Both the position numbers and the translations under genes were made by a program. A stretch of 64,000 nucleotides of DNA, from assembly GCF_012275515.1 (NCBI RefSeq), contig NZ_JAAZQL010000011.1, positions 62,001 through 126,000 on the forward strand, written 5' to 3'. The notes beneath the pieces are model-generated. The model made no database searches, was not told where the DNA came from, and saw only the letters and a list, made by a program, of their open reading frames with translations. Below, in pieces: positions 9,474 to 18,491 of the stretch. Positions within the stretch are counted from its first letter, which is position 1, and each line of letters starts with the position of its first letter. Origin of the DNA: Novosphingobium sp. SG707 (GTDB lineage Bacteria; Pseudomonadota; Alphaproteobacteria; Sphingomonadales; Sphingomonadaceae).

Positions 9474-9752
9474 ATGCGCACAACTCAGCAACTCAGCATC
9501 ACACTGCCGATGGAAATGGCCGCGCAGGTCCGTGCCAAGGTTGCTGCGGGCGAGTATGCCAGTGAAAGCGAAGTGATCCGTGACGGCCTGCGGGCCCTGC
9601 AAGCCCGAGACAAAGCCATTGAAGCCTGGCTGCGCAATGAAATCGCGCCTGTCTATGATGCGCTTAAATCTGACCCTGCTCGCGTAAGATCGATCAGTGA
9701 CGTGAAGGCCGCGCTGGCCGCCGAGCATCATAACGACCCCAAACCGCGCTGA
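9474..9752 (+). CDS. parD: ParD-family ribbon-helix-helix antitoxin
   Basis: A 92-residue type II antitoxin. The N-terminal ribbon-helix-helix (QQLSITLPMEMAAQVRAKVAAGEYASESEVIRDGLRAL) binds the operator. The C-terminal tail (AIEAWLRNEIAPVYDAL) is the toxin-binding part. A site resembling AAGGATGG precedes ATG 9474. The gene is intact, while the toxin gene four bases downstream carries an in-frame stop. Confidence 0.9.
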   Translation: MRTTQQLSITLPMEMAAQVRAKVAAGEYASESEVIRDGLRALQARDKAIEAWLRNEIAPVYDALKSDPARVRSISDVKAALAAEHHNDPKPR

Positions 9753-9755
9753 TCA

Positions 9756-10073
9756 ATGCCGCACCGGGTCGTATTCGCGCCGGAGGCAGAAGCCCAACTG
9801 ATCGCTCTATATCGCTATATTATGTAAGAAGCGTCGGGAGAAATCGCCGGGCGCTTTGCGAATGCGATCATCGAGCATTGTGAAGGGCTTGCCGCTTTCC
9901 AGCATCGCGGGACACCACGCGATGACATTCGCCCAGGCCTGCACACCATTCCGTTTCGTCGCCGAGTCATCATCGCCTATGCGGTGGATGCCCATCAGGT
10001 GGCGATACTCGGTGTCTATTATGGTGGTCAGGACTTCGCTGCCGGTTGGGCTGGCGATGAACAGCAGCACTGA
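9756..10073 (+). pseudogene. parE: parE toxin gene interrupted by a nonsense codon
   Basis: Reading from ATG 9756 gives MPHRVVFAPEAEAQLIALYRYIM, then TAA at 9825-9827. The same frame then continues as a full RelE/ParE toxin (EASGEIAGRF, RPGLHTIPFRRRV, ILGVYYGGQD) to TGA 10071-10073. So the gene is a 105-codon parE with a single stop at codon 24 and no frameshift. The active full-length toxin is probably not made. A sequencing error or readthrough cannot be ruled out. Confidence 0.85.
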
Positions 10074-10251
10074 TCCCAATGTGGTGAGTCCTGCTGAAAT
10101 AGTCGACTGTCGCGGACCCAATAGAGAGTGACCATTGGCAACTTGATCGTTGAATGACCAAGATCCGGTGCCAAAGGCGTCGAGCTGCAGGCCCCTCGGA
10201 AGACACCGTCTAGCACCGGTCGTCGTTCTTGTTTATTCAAGACCTCGAAGC

Positions 10252-10285
10252 AAAACGGCGCCCGTCCCTTCAGGGGCAGGCGCCG
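10252..10285 (-). terminator. Rho-independent terminator of the mucR-type gene
   Basis: Arms CGGCGCC (10256-10262) and GGCGCCG (10279-10285) form a GC-rich stem. On the minus strand it is followed by TTTT (10255-10252), 25 bases after the stop of the MucR-like gene. Confidence 0.7.
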
Positions 10286-10309
10286 CTCCGTATCCATCCA
10301 TTCCGCGCG

Positions 10310-11368
10310 TCACGCTTCCTGTGCGGCAGGAACCTCGGTTTTCGCAGTCGATTTTTTCGTTTTGCCATGGTTGGCGGGGGCAGGAACTGATTCGAGCGTA
10401 ACTGCCGGTTTCGGATTCGCCACCTTGCCCTTAACCGTTTTCGCGGCGGCGGCCTTCGCCTTGGCTGGCTTAACGGCGTTGCTTCCGGTGGCCTCAACTT
10501 CGGTCGACGAGGCAGATTTTGCCTTTGCCGCGCTACGCTTGCGCACGCTCGTGCCGTCCGGGATCGGATCAGCAACAGGCGCATTGGATGCGCGAATGGC
10601 GCTTGCAGCGGCCTCGGGTTCACGCGCCATACGCCGCTTTCTGGTCGCCACCGGTTTTACCGGTTCGGCAGGCACAGTCGCATCGACGGGCGCCGAGGCC
10701 TCTTCCTTGACTTTCCGAGAGGGACGCGCGGGTTTACCCTTGGTCTCGGCGACAGTTTTTGCCTCGGCAAGCGGCGGCGAGGCCGTAGTTGAGGCAACAG
10801 GAAGCTTTTCGGTTCTGGCCTTTGACTTGCGGGCAACGCTCTTTGCCGTCACGCTCGAAGCGGCATCTTCTTCCGTCGCCGGAAGCGCCGCCTCTTGCGT
10901 CTCTGCAGGAACGGCGACCGTTCCGGCGGCATCATTGAGGCGAGCGGCACTCTTGCGGCCAAGCCCGATCTTTTCGGCGATCTCGCGGCGCATCGCAGCA
11001 AAATTCGCCGCGACCATCGGGTAATCGGGCTTCAAACCATAACGCACGCGATATTCATCGGGCGTCAGTCCGTTGGTCGCAAGATGCCGTTTCAATGTCT
11101 TGTATTTGCGTCCATCGATCAGACTGACAAGATAGTCTGGCTTGATCGAGGAACGCACCGGTACCGCTGGTTCGTAAGCAACGACTTCGGGTACAGGCTC
11201 GGCTGCGGGCGCTTCGTCCAGCCCGACAATCGCCAGATGCATGGACTTGAGGAAAGCAGGAACATCCTCGGCAGCAGGATTCACATTGGGGTTCTGGAGC
11301 CAAGCGATGGTAATATCGCCGGCCAGTTCGATGAAGTTGGGCGCACCTTCGGAATTGTTCTCGGCCAT
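10310..11368 (-). CDS. mucR: MucR/Ros-family transcriptional regulator with long basic C-terminal tail
   Basis: 352 residues. A MucR core (LAGDITIAWLQNPNVNP, then SLIDGRKYKTLKRHLATNGLTPDEYRVRYGLKPDYPMV) is followed by about 190 residues rich in Ala, Lys, Val and Pro. The usual zinc ligands are incomplete: the first Cys position is Ser, and the second His after KRHL is missing (ATNGL). Zinc-free Ros homologues are known in rhizobia, so DNA binding may persist. The tail resembles nucleoid-associated extensions and could bind DNA non-specifically. Start ATG 11368 is preceded by GAGGACGATC. Confidence 0.88.
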   Translation of the reverse strand: MAENNSEGAPNFIELAGDITIAWLQNPNVNPAAEDVPAFLKSMHLAIVGLDEAPAAEPVPEVVAYEPAVPVRSSIKPDYLVSLIDGRKYKTLKRHLATNGLTPDEYRVRYGLKPDYPMVAANFAAMRREIAEKIGLGRKSAARLNDAAGTVAVPAETQEAALPATEEDAASSVTAKSVARKSKARTEKLPVASTTASPPLAEAKTVAETKGKPARPSRKVKEEASAPVDATVPAEPVKPVATRKRRMAREPEAAASAIRASNAPVADPIPDGTSVRKRSAAKAKSASSTEVEATGSNAVKPAKAKAAAAKTVKGKVANPKPAVTLESVPAPANHGKTKKSTAKTEVPAAQEA

Positions 11369-11684
11369 GATCGTCCTCATGCAGATGAGGGCCGCGAGGG
11401 TTAGACCTCTTGCAGTATCAGGTCAAATATTTGTCACACAAAACGCTATATAAGCCCCTTGGGGATCGGGATAAGCGATATCAAGCAAACGTAGACCGAC
11501 TTCTTTGCGTGTACAGGGCATTGGTCAATCCCATGCTAATGCGCAAAGGCGGATGCAAAGGTGGCGCGGCAGTTGAGGACCGTCGGGGATGTATCGCCTC
11601 CGCTGCCCTTTTCCTGCTGGTCTTCCACCGAGCGTCGGGTATGGCTGATGCAAGACCCGATCATACCACTGATGGACATTTCCG
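11369..11684. promoter_or_regulatory. Intergenic promoter region upstream of mucR
   Basis: No convincing gene. It contains CCTCAT/ATGAGG arms (11375-11380, 11385-11390) next to the mucR start. It also holds an AT-rich stretch with palindrome CAAATATTTG (11424-11433) and CTATATAAG, the sort of T/A-rich sequence bound by MucR proteins. Autoregulation is plausible but inferred. Confidence 0.35.
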
Positions 11685-11930
11685 ATGAAAACCAACCGTG
11701 CCCTTGAAGCCGCCCGAGCAAGGGAAAATCGGGAGAAATGCCGCGACTGGCTGATCCTGCATATGAGCGACGGCAAGCCCAAACTGCACACCAAGGATAG
11801 CTATCGCGATCTGGCCCGTCAGCAGTTCAGCTGCTCGAGCGCAGCCTTCAACGATGCCTGGATCTGGGCGGTGGAGGACACAGGCCGTCAGGACTGGTAT
11901 GAAAGCAGGGGGCGCAACGAAGAAGCCTGA
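11685..11930 (+). CDS. Small conserved-looking hypothetical protein
   Basis: 81 residues, highly charged, starting MKTNRALEAARARENREKCRDWL. The middle (KPKLHTKDSYRDLARQQFSCSSAAFNDAWIWAVEDTG) has the rhythm of a helix-turn-helix-like small protein. No family is recognised. It could be a DNA-binding accessory protein; the call rests on its composition and defined ends. Confidence 0.5.
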   Translation: MKTNRALEAARARENREKCRDWLILHMSDGKPKLHTKDSYRDLARQQFSCSSAAFNDAWIWAVEDTGRQDWYESRGRNEEA

Positions 11931-12840
11931 TACGGTCGTCCAGCGCTAACCTAAGGCACCATCATGCGGCGCGGCTGCCTTCCGATCGCCCACCTCCCAG
12001 CGCAATAAGTGGGCGATTAGAGACTTGATTAGGCTTACCCATAGCGGTCTCTGGTTCAAAAAGTTGGGGCTATTTCTGCTTAGGTATAGACCCACGAGCG
12101 CCTATGAAGGTAGCGGCACAAACCATGAGTATCATAGCAACCATCATGAATTCGTCGACGGGCTTGGTCATTCAGAAGATGAAGTTCGAGCGCATGCCCA
12201 AGCCGTGGGTGACGCTCCATCTCGAATCAGGTGAACAGGTTACGGCCGACCGTGTCCATGTCGGCAAACCAGCGCCGGGCAAGTTCAGCACTCCGGTTGG
12301 AGTCTGGGTAACGCCAAAGGGAAAATCACGAGCTGCCGTGCTTGGCGGGAAGCATTGCCGTCAAACCGGACATTCAGGGCCCTCAGCCAGCACAACCGGC
12401 CATTCATTGGCGCCGCCTTGAATGGCCGGTCCTGGTAAAACGGAGCTCCGGCACCGAGTTGGCAACCTATCATCTCAAATTACCTGTGCGGCAGAGATGC
12501 GCCTGGTATCTTACCGGTTACAGGTTCCCTGGCGAGATTTCTTGTGGTGCGCCCGTAAGCCTGGCCTGGATGACACCTCGTGACGAATTGGAAGTATCTC
12601 GGAATGAGATTCATCGCCTTTACAATGTCGGTGGCCGGTCAACGGGCGCCGGACTTTCGCACTTCACCTGGCATCGACGCTGCCCACGAGCCATTTAGGC
12701 AAGTAGGTCATGTCGCATGGTCTGACCGGCGTTAAATCGATCGGACCGGCAAGGATCACGGCTAGGTGCTGACCTTGCTGGCTAGTCGACGCCTGGATCC
12801 CGCAGATCAATTCATATGCAGTCAGTCGCGGGCCTGCACC
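11931..12840. other. 910-base stretch with no convincing gene
   Basis: Only short overlapping frames are present (for example 12125-12421 and 12342-12698, both plus strand). None has a ribosome binding site or a recognisable domain. Composition is less GC-rich around 12025-12130. It may be gene remnants. No tRNA, repeat or insertion-sequence end was recognised. Confidence 0.4.
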
Positions 12841-13704
12841 TCAGGCCGTGTGGACGAAATCCACACCGGTTGCGCTCGTTGCCGTCTGCTCGATGGCGGG
12901 ATCGACGCTGCTGTGATCCGGATTGCGTTGCTTGACCATTTGATCGACGCGGGCGCGCATTTTGGGTTCGACATGACTGGCGTGAGTGAGAATCCAGAAC
13001 TGCCCATCGATGATCGCGTCGAACGTGACACGGGCAACGTCTGCCGGGTCCATCGCGTCCGGGGAATCCAGAACGGATACCTTCTTCCCGTCGACCTCGC
13101 GAGTCCCGGCGATCGCCGTTCGCACGAGTGCCGGACAAAGAACCGAGATTCCGATGCCGCTCCTGTCGGCCGACAGTTCGCGATAGAGCGTTTCTGACAG
13201 ACCAACGATTGCGTGCTTGCTCGCAACATAGGCGGCGTTACCGGGCATGCTCAGGAGTCCACCAACCGAAGCCGTGTTCAGGATATACCCCGATTTGCGC
13301 GCGCGAAGGCCCGGCAGGAACGTGAGAAGCCCGTTCACGACACCCCACACGTTGATGTCGATCATGCGGCGCCAGTCAGCTTCACCGGTTTCCCAGGTAA
13401 GGGCGATCTTGGCGATGCCGGCGTTGTTGCACACGAGCCAGGGCTCGCCGAGCTGATCGATCGTCTCCTGCTCGAGGTGTCGGATCTGGTCGATATCGCG
13501 GACATCGGTCTTCACGGCGATGGCCTTGACCTTCAAGGCTTCGACCTGAGCCTTGGCTTCGAGGAGTGCCTCTTCTCCGATATCTGCCAGTGCGACGTGC
13601 ATGCCGCGGCTCGCAGCTTCCAGCGCAAGTGCGAGGCCGATGCCGTTCGCTGCCCCGGTGATCACAGCGACACGGCCTTCCAGCATGTTGGCATTCGACG
13701 TCAT
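12841..13704 (-). CDS. Short-chain dehydrogenase/reductase (SDR)
   Basis: 287 residues, classical SDR. The Rossmann cofactor motif is TGAANGIG near the N-terminus and the structural motif is CNNAG. The active site has Ser in LNTASVGG, then YVASK with catalytic Tyr and Lys. An Asp at the end of the second strand (ALADIGEE) favours NAD(H) over NADP(H). Substrate is not predictable. Start ATG 13704 (MTSNANML); ATG 13716 would add four residues. It is flanked by long intergenic stretches, so it is probably monocistronic. Confidence 0.88.
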   Translation of the reverse strand: MTSNANMLEGRVAVITGAANGIGLALALEAASRGMHVALADIGEEALLEAKAQVEALKVKAIAVKTDVRDIDQIRHLEQETIDQLGEPWLVCNNAGIAKIALTWETGEADWRRMIDINVWGVVNGLLTFLPGLRARKSGYILNTASVGGLLSMPGNAAYVASKHAIVGLSETLYRELSADRSGIGISVLCPALVRTAIAGTREVDGKKVSVLDSPDAMDPADVARVTFDAIIDGQFWILTHASHVEPKMRARVDQMVKQRNPDHSSVDPAIEQTATSATGVDFVHTA

Positions 13705-14152
13705 CACGCACCTCACTAATTTCGGAACGAGATGCCTATAGACAGCGGATGGCGGCTTGTGAGGTGACGAAAGGTGAGCACGGCGTGGTCACTGTGAGCT
13801 CTCCTGCAGTAGAGCAGCCCGATTAGCTTCCGGATCGCGACCACATTTGGTCAGTCGGCTGAAACTGACTGTCTCCCACTTCAGGCCTACTATATTTGAG
13901 TCGGGAAGGTATAGGCCGCTAACGCCCAGCTATCCCCCTGTCCCTTCTGCCATTATCCGGGTTCCATTACGACGGGCTTGTCGCCGGACACATCGGCTGA
14001 CCGCCGGCTGCCACTCCCCCCATATGCCGGTGAGGCAATGCGCCGGCCGCCCGCATCTTCTCCGCCCTCCCCCCGCGCGGCGGTCGGCCATTGCTGGAAA
14101 GCGGTGGCTCAACCGTCCGAATATCCATAATTGCAGGCGAGCAATGTGCTGG
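13705..14152. other. Intergenic stretch without a gene
   Basis: 448 bases between the SDR start and the end of the next minus-strand gene. A plus-strand frame across it (13847-14353) is arginine- and cysteine-rich and overlaps a better gene, so it is not accepted. It probably holds the SDR promoter. Confidence 0.4.
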
Positions 14153-14968
14153 TCAGGATATGGCCGCGATCATTGGCCTGTCACGGATGTTTGGGCTGAT
14201 AAGCCAGGACGGCATTCGAGAAATAATTTCGCCGGCCAGCAGTTCCTGAAGGGCGATATCCTCTGCAGTCCGTTGGTCAATCTGGGTGGACCATGTGACG
14301 AAACCCTGTTCATCGCACATCTCGACCGTAACCCTCGTGCAACCCCCGTCTGATCGACACGTCCCGTAGAGCATTGCCCCGGCTCCCGTATGCTGCACTG
14401 CTTCAGGCACCGTGAATGCGCGATCCTTATATTGGAATACCATCATTCGCGGCGCCAGTTTTAACCTGGTCCGCTTGCTCAGTGCGAATATGAGTTGATC
14501 GGTCAGACCATCAGCGAAAGCATTCGCATGTTCGCTCCTCGACAGGGCCCGGAACGGCATGATCGCAAGATCGACCGACAGACGCTTCACCACTTCATCG
14601 ACTTCATTGGCAGCTTCGGATCGGGCGAACCTGGAAAGGATCTCGAAAGAGGGCACATAGCCGCCGGTCGGAAGGGTCACCCGGACGGGATCGCGCTTTC
14701 CCGCCCCTTGATAATGTTCGCTCAGCTTGCGCCTGAGTCGACGAGCCTCGACTCGCACAGCAGAATCGATCCTTGGATCATAGGGCGCGGATCGACCGTA
14801 GAGGGCGTCTCCGATCACCAGCTCTTTCAGAGTGTCACCGCGCCCCTCCAAGGTCTCGCTGACCACATATTCCAGCAGCATATACAGGCCACTGCTCTTC
14901 GCGAACGCGGCACTGGTGCGCAGATCCTCGAGATGGCCCTGTATAAGGGATTTGTCCTTGTCGGTCAT
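14153..14968 (-). CDS. FlgO/adenylate-cyclase-associated type regulatory protein (uncertain)
   Basis: 271 residues. The N-terminal half (LLEYVVSETLEGRGDTLKELVIGDALYGRSAPYDPRIDSAVRVEARRLRRKLSEHY, ending LPTGGYVPSFE) matches a recurrent module found in front of TPR or cyclase-like signalling proteins. The C-terminal half (VDLAIMPFRALSRSEHANAFADGLTDQLIFALSK) resembles the domain that in such proteins builds a periplasmic or cytosolic sensor. No DNA-binding motif is certain. It ends 230 bases from the NB-ARC/TPR regulator on the same strand, and the two may act together. Confidence 0.6.
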   Translation of the reverse strand: MTDKDKSLIQGHLEDLRTSAAFAKSSGLYMLLEYVVSETLEGRGDTLKELVIGDALYGRSAPYDPRIDSAVRVEARRLRRKLSEHYQGAGKRDPVRVTLPTGGYVPSFEILSRFARSEAANEVDEVVKRLSVDLAIMPFRALSRSEHANAFADGLTDQLIFALSKRTRLKLAPRMMVFQYKDRAFTVPEAVQHTGAGAMLYGTCRSDGGCTRVTVEMCDEQGFVTWSTQIDQRTAEDIALQELLAGEIISRMPSWLISPNIRDRPMIAAIS

Positions 14969-15199
14969 CGCCGCCTCCAGGCATAGGAGTCATACGTGCA
15001 TGCTAAAAGGCAGCGATCATCACCGACGATTTAATAGTTCCAAAAAATTCCAAATCAGGCCGGCTGCCGCTCACGCAATCGGGTGATCGCTGGGGACGAC
15101 GCTGACCGCGGTGACAGATTTTCGACTCATTTTGCGAGCCCCGGAGCAACCTCGCGGCAGCGCCATGAGGGCACCTGAGGCGTCAGGCAGCTGAACCGG

Positions 15200-18046
15200 T
15201 TACCATCGGGCGAAGGCTTCCCGCGCAACAAGCTCCGGGGTTACCAGTCTTTCCAGATCGTCCCGTGCCTGGCGGGCCTCCGACGTCCGTTGACGCCCCT
15301 CATAGAATGCCGCCAGATCCGTGCCGGCCCGCAAATGCCAAAGCTGCGCGCCTTGACGAATCGCCTCATCGCGGGCGGCGCGAAGTTCGACTTCCGCCGC
15401 GGCCGTATTGCCCGTCAAAACGCTCAACAGGGCCTTGCGGCGGCCATATTCCGGTCCGCAAAAGCCGTTCTGCGTCACACGTCGCCGCTCAAATTCAGAC
15501 ATGCTGTCGCGAGCCTCGCCGATCCTGCCGAGTGTCATGAGGCTGCTTGCCATCACGCCGACAAAGAAGGGGTCAAACGGGCCGTAACGCGCATTCTCAA
15601 GCTCCGACAGGCCGGCCTTGAGACGTTCCACCGCGCTTTCGTGCCGGCCCGACGCGGCTGCCAGACAGCCCTTAAGGCATAGGGCGACGCCGTAATGGCT
15701 GAACAGCGAATGGTTCTTCGAGGTCTTCAACATCTCGTCGACCAGCGGCGTCAGCACGCGAGCCGGCAGATTCATGAGCAATATGCTGAAGCAGGACCAT
15801 TGGAGCGCCTCGCAGATAGGCAAAGCCTTCCTGGTTAACCGCGCCTCGGTGATGGCTGTCTGCGCGTCGGCCAGCCCCTTGGCGACATCGCCCTGGAGGC
15901 ACTTTGCGATCGACAGCAAGCCGTAGACATCGGATCGCCGATCAAATCCGGTGATGGTCATGAAAAACGCCCGCATGGCCGGCGTTTCCTCGACAAGGAA
16001 TTTCTCCAGATGAACGCGCGCCGTGGCGAGATCGCCGATGTGATGCACCGTCGTGCCTCGCGCCCACGATGCCGTCGCCCCCAGATGGGCGCGATCGACC
16101 AGGAAGGCGAGGGGCACGTCGTCCGGATTGGCGATCGCGGTCATCTGCGCGAGACTTTCCAGCTCGCGGGCCTGTTGATCTGCCAGTTTATAGTCCGGCA
16201 TCCGGATGTTGTATGTCCAGCGGCCCAGGAGAAGGCGCACACGCTCGAGCAACTGGTCACGATCCATCGCGTTCTGCTGACGCTCAGTCCAGTCCTGATA
16301 ACTGGTGTCGCGCGCTCCAACCGTAAAGATCTCTGTCGCCTGGATCGCGATGTCTATCGCCGCGCCGTAGGGCGACTCCCGCAAGGCTGGATCGAGCCCA
16401 TCCATCAACGCATTCATCCGCGTACCGCATTCGGTCAGAAGCGAGAGACCAAACCAGATGGGAAGCGCACCGGCGCCGATCGCCAGCGCCACGGCGATAT
16501 CGCCCTCCGCCGAAGTCGCCCAGCGCAAGGCGGCTCGAATGTTGTCCAGCTCAAGCACAAAGGGGAGGTGGTTCTCGCTCGCCGGCGCAAACTCGCCCGA
16601 CCCATGCAATGCGCGTGCGAAATACTCGGCGTGAAGCCGGTTGGCCCGTGCGGTTTCGCCTGCTCGATCGAGTGCCCCGATGGCGAACGCGCGCGTTGTT
16701 TCGAGTAGATGGAACCGCAGTCGGGAATCGCGCAGATCGGGAGTGACAAGCGATTTGCGAACCAGGCGCACTATTATTTCCGCCACCACGGTATCCTCGC
16801 CGCCGCCCGCGACGGCAGCGGCTGCCTCTATCGTGAATCCCCCGCTGAAGACTGCGAGCTGCCGGAATATGCGCTGGTCCTCCTGTTCGAGAAGCTGGTA
16901 ACTCCAGTCGAGGGCGGCCGTCAGGGTGCGGTGTCTTGGCAGGACGTTGCGATGACCGTCAGACAAAAGCCTGAGACGATCATCCAGGCGTGTCGAGAGG
17001 CCTTTCAGCCCGAAGATCGGCACCAGCGCGGAGGCGAACTCGATGGCAAGCGGAACTCCGCCGAGCTTGCGGCAGACAAGTGATGCTGCGAGCGCATCAT
17101 CGTCGGCCAGGGTGAATTCGCTGTCAACGGCCCGCGCGCGCTCACACAGGAGCTGGACCGCCGAATAATGAAGAGCCTCCTGCGCCCCCACCAGCTCATG
17201 CTCCGGAGGCACGACAAGCGGCTCCAGGCGCAGCACCGTCTCGCTTGGGATCGTCATCGGCTCCCGACTGGTGGCCAGGATCGACACCGAGCGGGCGGAT
17301 TGCAGGATACCGTAGGCGATTGTCGCCACGGCCTCGATCACATGCTCGCAATTGTCGAAGAGGAGGAGCATTTGCTTCTCCGACAGTGCGCTGAGGATCG
17401 CAGGCATCGGATTGTTGGATCGCACTTCGAGACCCAGCACGGTCGCAACCGCCGATGGAACGAACTCGGCGTCCGTCAGTGCTGCAAAATCTGCGATCCA
17501 TACGCCGTCGCGCCACCGGCTCAGTTCCCGCTCGGCCACATTGAGCGCGAGCGCGGTCTTACCCACACCTCCGGTCCCGACGATGGTGGTAAGCCGTTGT
17601 GCCGGGAGCCTTGCCCGAAGCGCATCGATGACATCTGATCGGCCGATGAGCCGGGTCATGAGCAACGGCAGATTGCTGGGCCGATCGCTTTCTGTGGCAG
17701 GATGTGGTGAACGGTCGGCTTCGACGATGATCGGGGCCACGAAACGATAACCGCGGCCCGGCACGGTCGCGATATAGGCAGATGATACGCTGCCGTCATC
17801 GAGCGCGCGGCGCAGAGCGCTCATATGGACCGAAAGGTTGGCCTCGACGACGATCGTGTCCGGCCAGACCTTGCCGATGATGTCCGCCTTCGTAACCAGA
17901 CTGCCTGCATTGCGGACCAAAAGGACCAGGATTTCGGTGGCTCGACTTCCGAGCCGCACCGGTTCGTCGTGTCGAAGAAGAACCCCGCGATCCGGTAACA
18001 GACAAAACGGCCCAAATCTGATCTGTTCTGTCGGTGGATGATTCAT
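15200..18046 (-). CDS. Winged-helix / NB-ARC ATPase / TPR transcriptional regulator
   Basis: 948 residues. An OmpR/CadC-type winged helix spans about residues 1-105 (ending IATVPGRGYRFVAP). A STAND/NB-ARC ATPase follows, with Walker A GTGGVGKT near 157 and Walker B LLLFDNCEH. The rest is a helical repeat region of TPR type. Such proteins are switches in which a ligand or partner bound by the repeats triggers nucleotide exchange. ATG 18046 is chosen because AGGAG lies just upstream; frames further out lack this. It is divergent from the peroxidase/efflux operon starting at 18492, which it probably controls. Confidence 0.85.
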   Translation of the reverse strand: MNHPPTEQIRFGPFCLLPDRGVLLRHDEPVRLGSRATEILVLLVRNAGSLVTKADIIGKVWPDTIVVEANLSVHMSALRRALDDGSVSSAYIATVPGRGYRFVAPIIVEADRSPHPATESDRPSNLPLLMTRLIGRSDVIDALRARLPAQRLTTIVGTGGVGKTALALNVAERELSRWRDGVWIADFAALTDAEFVPSAVATVLGLEVRSNNPMPAILSALSEKQMLLLFDNCEHVIEAVATIAYGILQSARSVSILATSREPMTIPSETVLRLEPLVVPPEHELVGAQEALHYSAVQLLCERARAVDSEFTLADDDALAASLVCRKLGGVPLAIEFASALVPIFGLKGLSTRLDDRLRLLSDGHRNVLPRHRTLTAALDWSYQLLEQEDQRIFRQLAVFSGGFTIEAAAAVAGGGEDTVVAEIIVRLVRKSLVTPDLRDSRLRFHLLETTRAFAIGALDRAGETARANRLHAEYFARALHGSGEFAPASENHLPFVLELDNIRAALRWATSAEGDIAVALAIGAGALPIWFGLSLLTECGTRMNALMDGLDPALRESPYGAAIDIAIQATEIFTVGARDTSYQDWTERQQNAMDRDQLLERVRLLLGRWTYNIRMPDYKLADQQARELESLAQMTAIANPDDVPLAFLVDRAHLGATASWARGTTVHHIGDLATARVHLEKFLVEETPAMRAFFMTITGFDRRSDVYGLLSIAKCLQGDVAKGLADAQTAITEARLTRKALPICEALQWSCFSILLMNLPARVLTPLVDEMLKTSKNHSLFSHYGVALCLKGCLAAASGRHESAVERLKAGLSELENARYGPFDPFFVGVMASSLMTLGRIGEARDSMSEFERRRVTQNGFCGPEYGRRKALLSVLTGNTAAAEVELRAARDEAIRQGAQLWHLRAGTDLAAFYEGRQRTSEARQARDDLERLVTPELVAREAFARW

Positions 18047-18491
18047 CGGCGCTCCTGTAGGGTTGGATCCTATCAACTCTTGCCTTTCGTACCCAGAGAC
18101 GTGCTTTCGCTTATGAACACCATTGAAGCGCGCGTGCGTTGATGATGGCGGGTGATTGGGCATCCGCGCCCCATGTGCGCGACAGGACGGTTTGAAGGAC
18201 CTCTGGTTCAGCGAAACCCGCCTCGTCATCGCGTCGCTTGGTTACGGTTCGCCCGCTTCTGAATGGCACGCGTACCAGATTATTGACGGCGAACCCATAC
18301 GAGTGTTTCGAACCCTCCGGCTTGCTCCCGCACCTCCTAGTCAAGGCGGGCGCGGGCGCCAGAGCGCATCAGTGACTGAGGCAGCTTACAGTAAGATCAC
18401 CCAGGCTCGCTTCGACCGACCTGCTCTTGCTCCTACACGTCACCGTGCTCGGCCCCGGTCTCGAGGCTCCACCATCCCATGGAGGGCACGC
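18047..18491. promoter_or_regulatory. Divergent promoter region between NB-ARC regulator and peroxidase operon
   Basis: 445 bases with no accepted gene. The frame upstream of 18492 stays open but is arginine-rich and unlike the catalase family. The region should contain both divergent promoters; no clear operator was picked out by eye. Confidence 0.4.

Noticed and set aside
12040..12110. tRNA-like segment around GGTTCAAAA
   Set aside because: No cloverleaf arms could be paired by eye and no acceptor stem is present.
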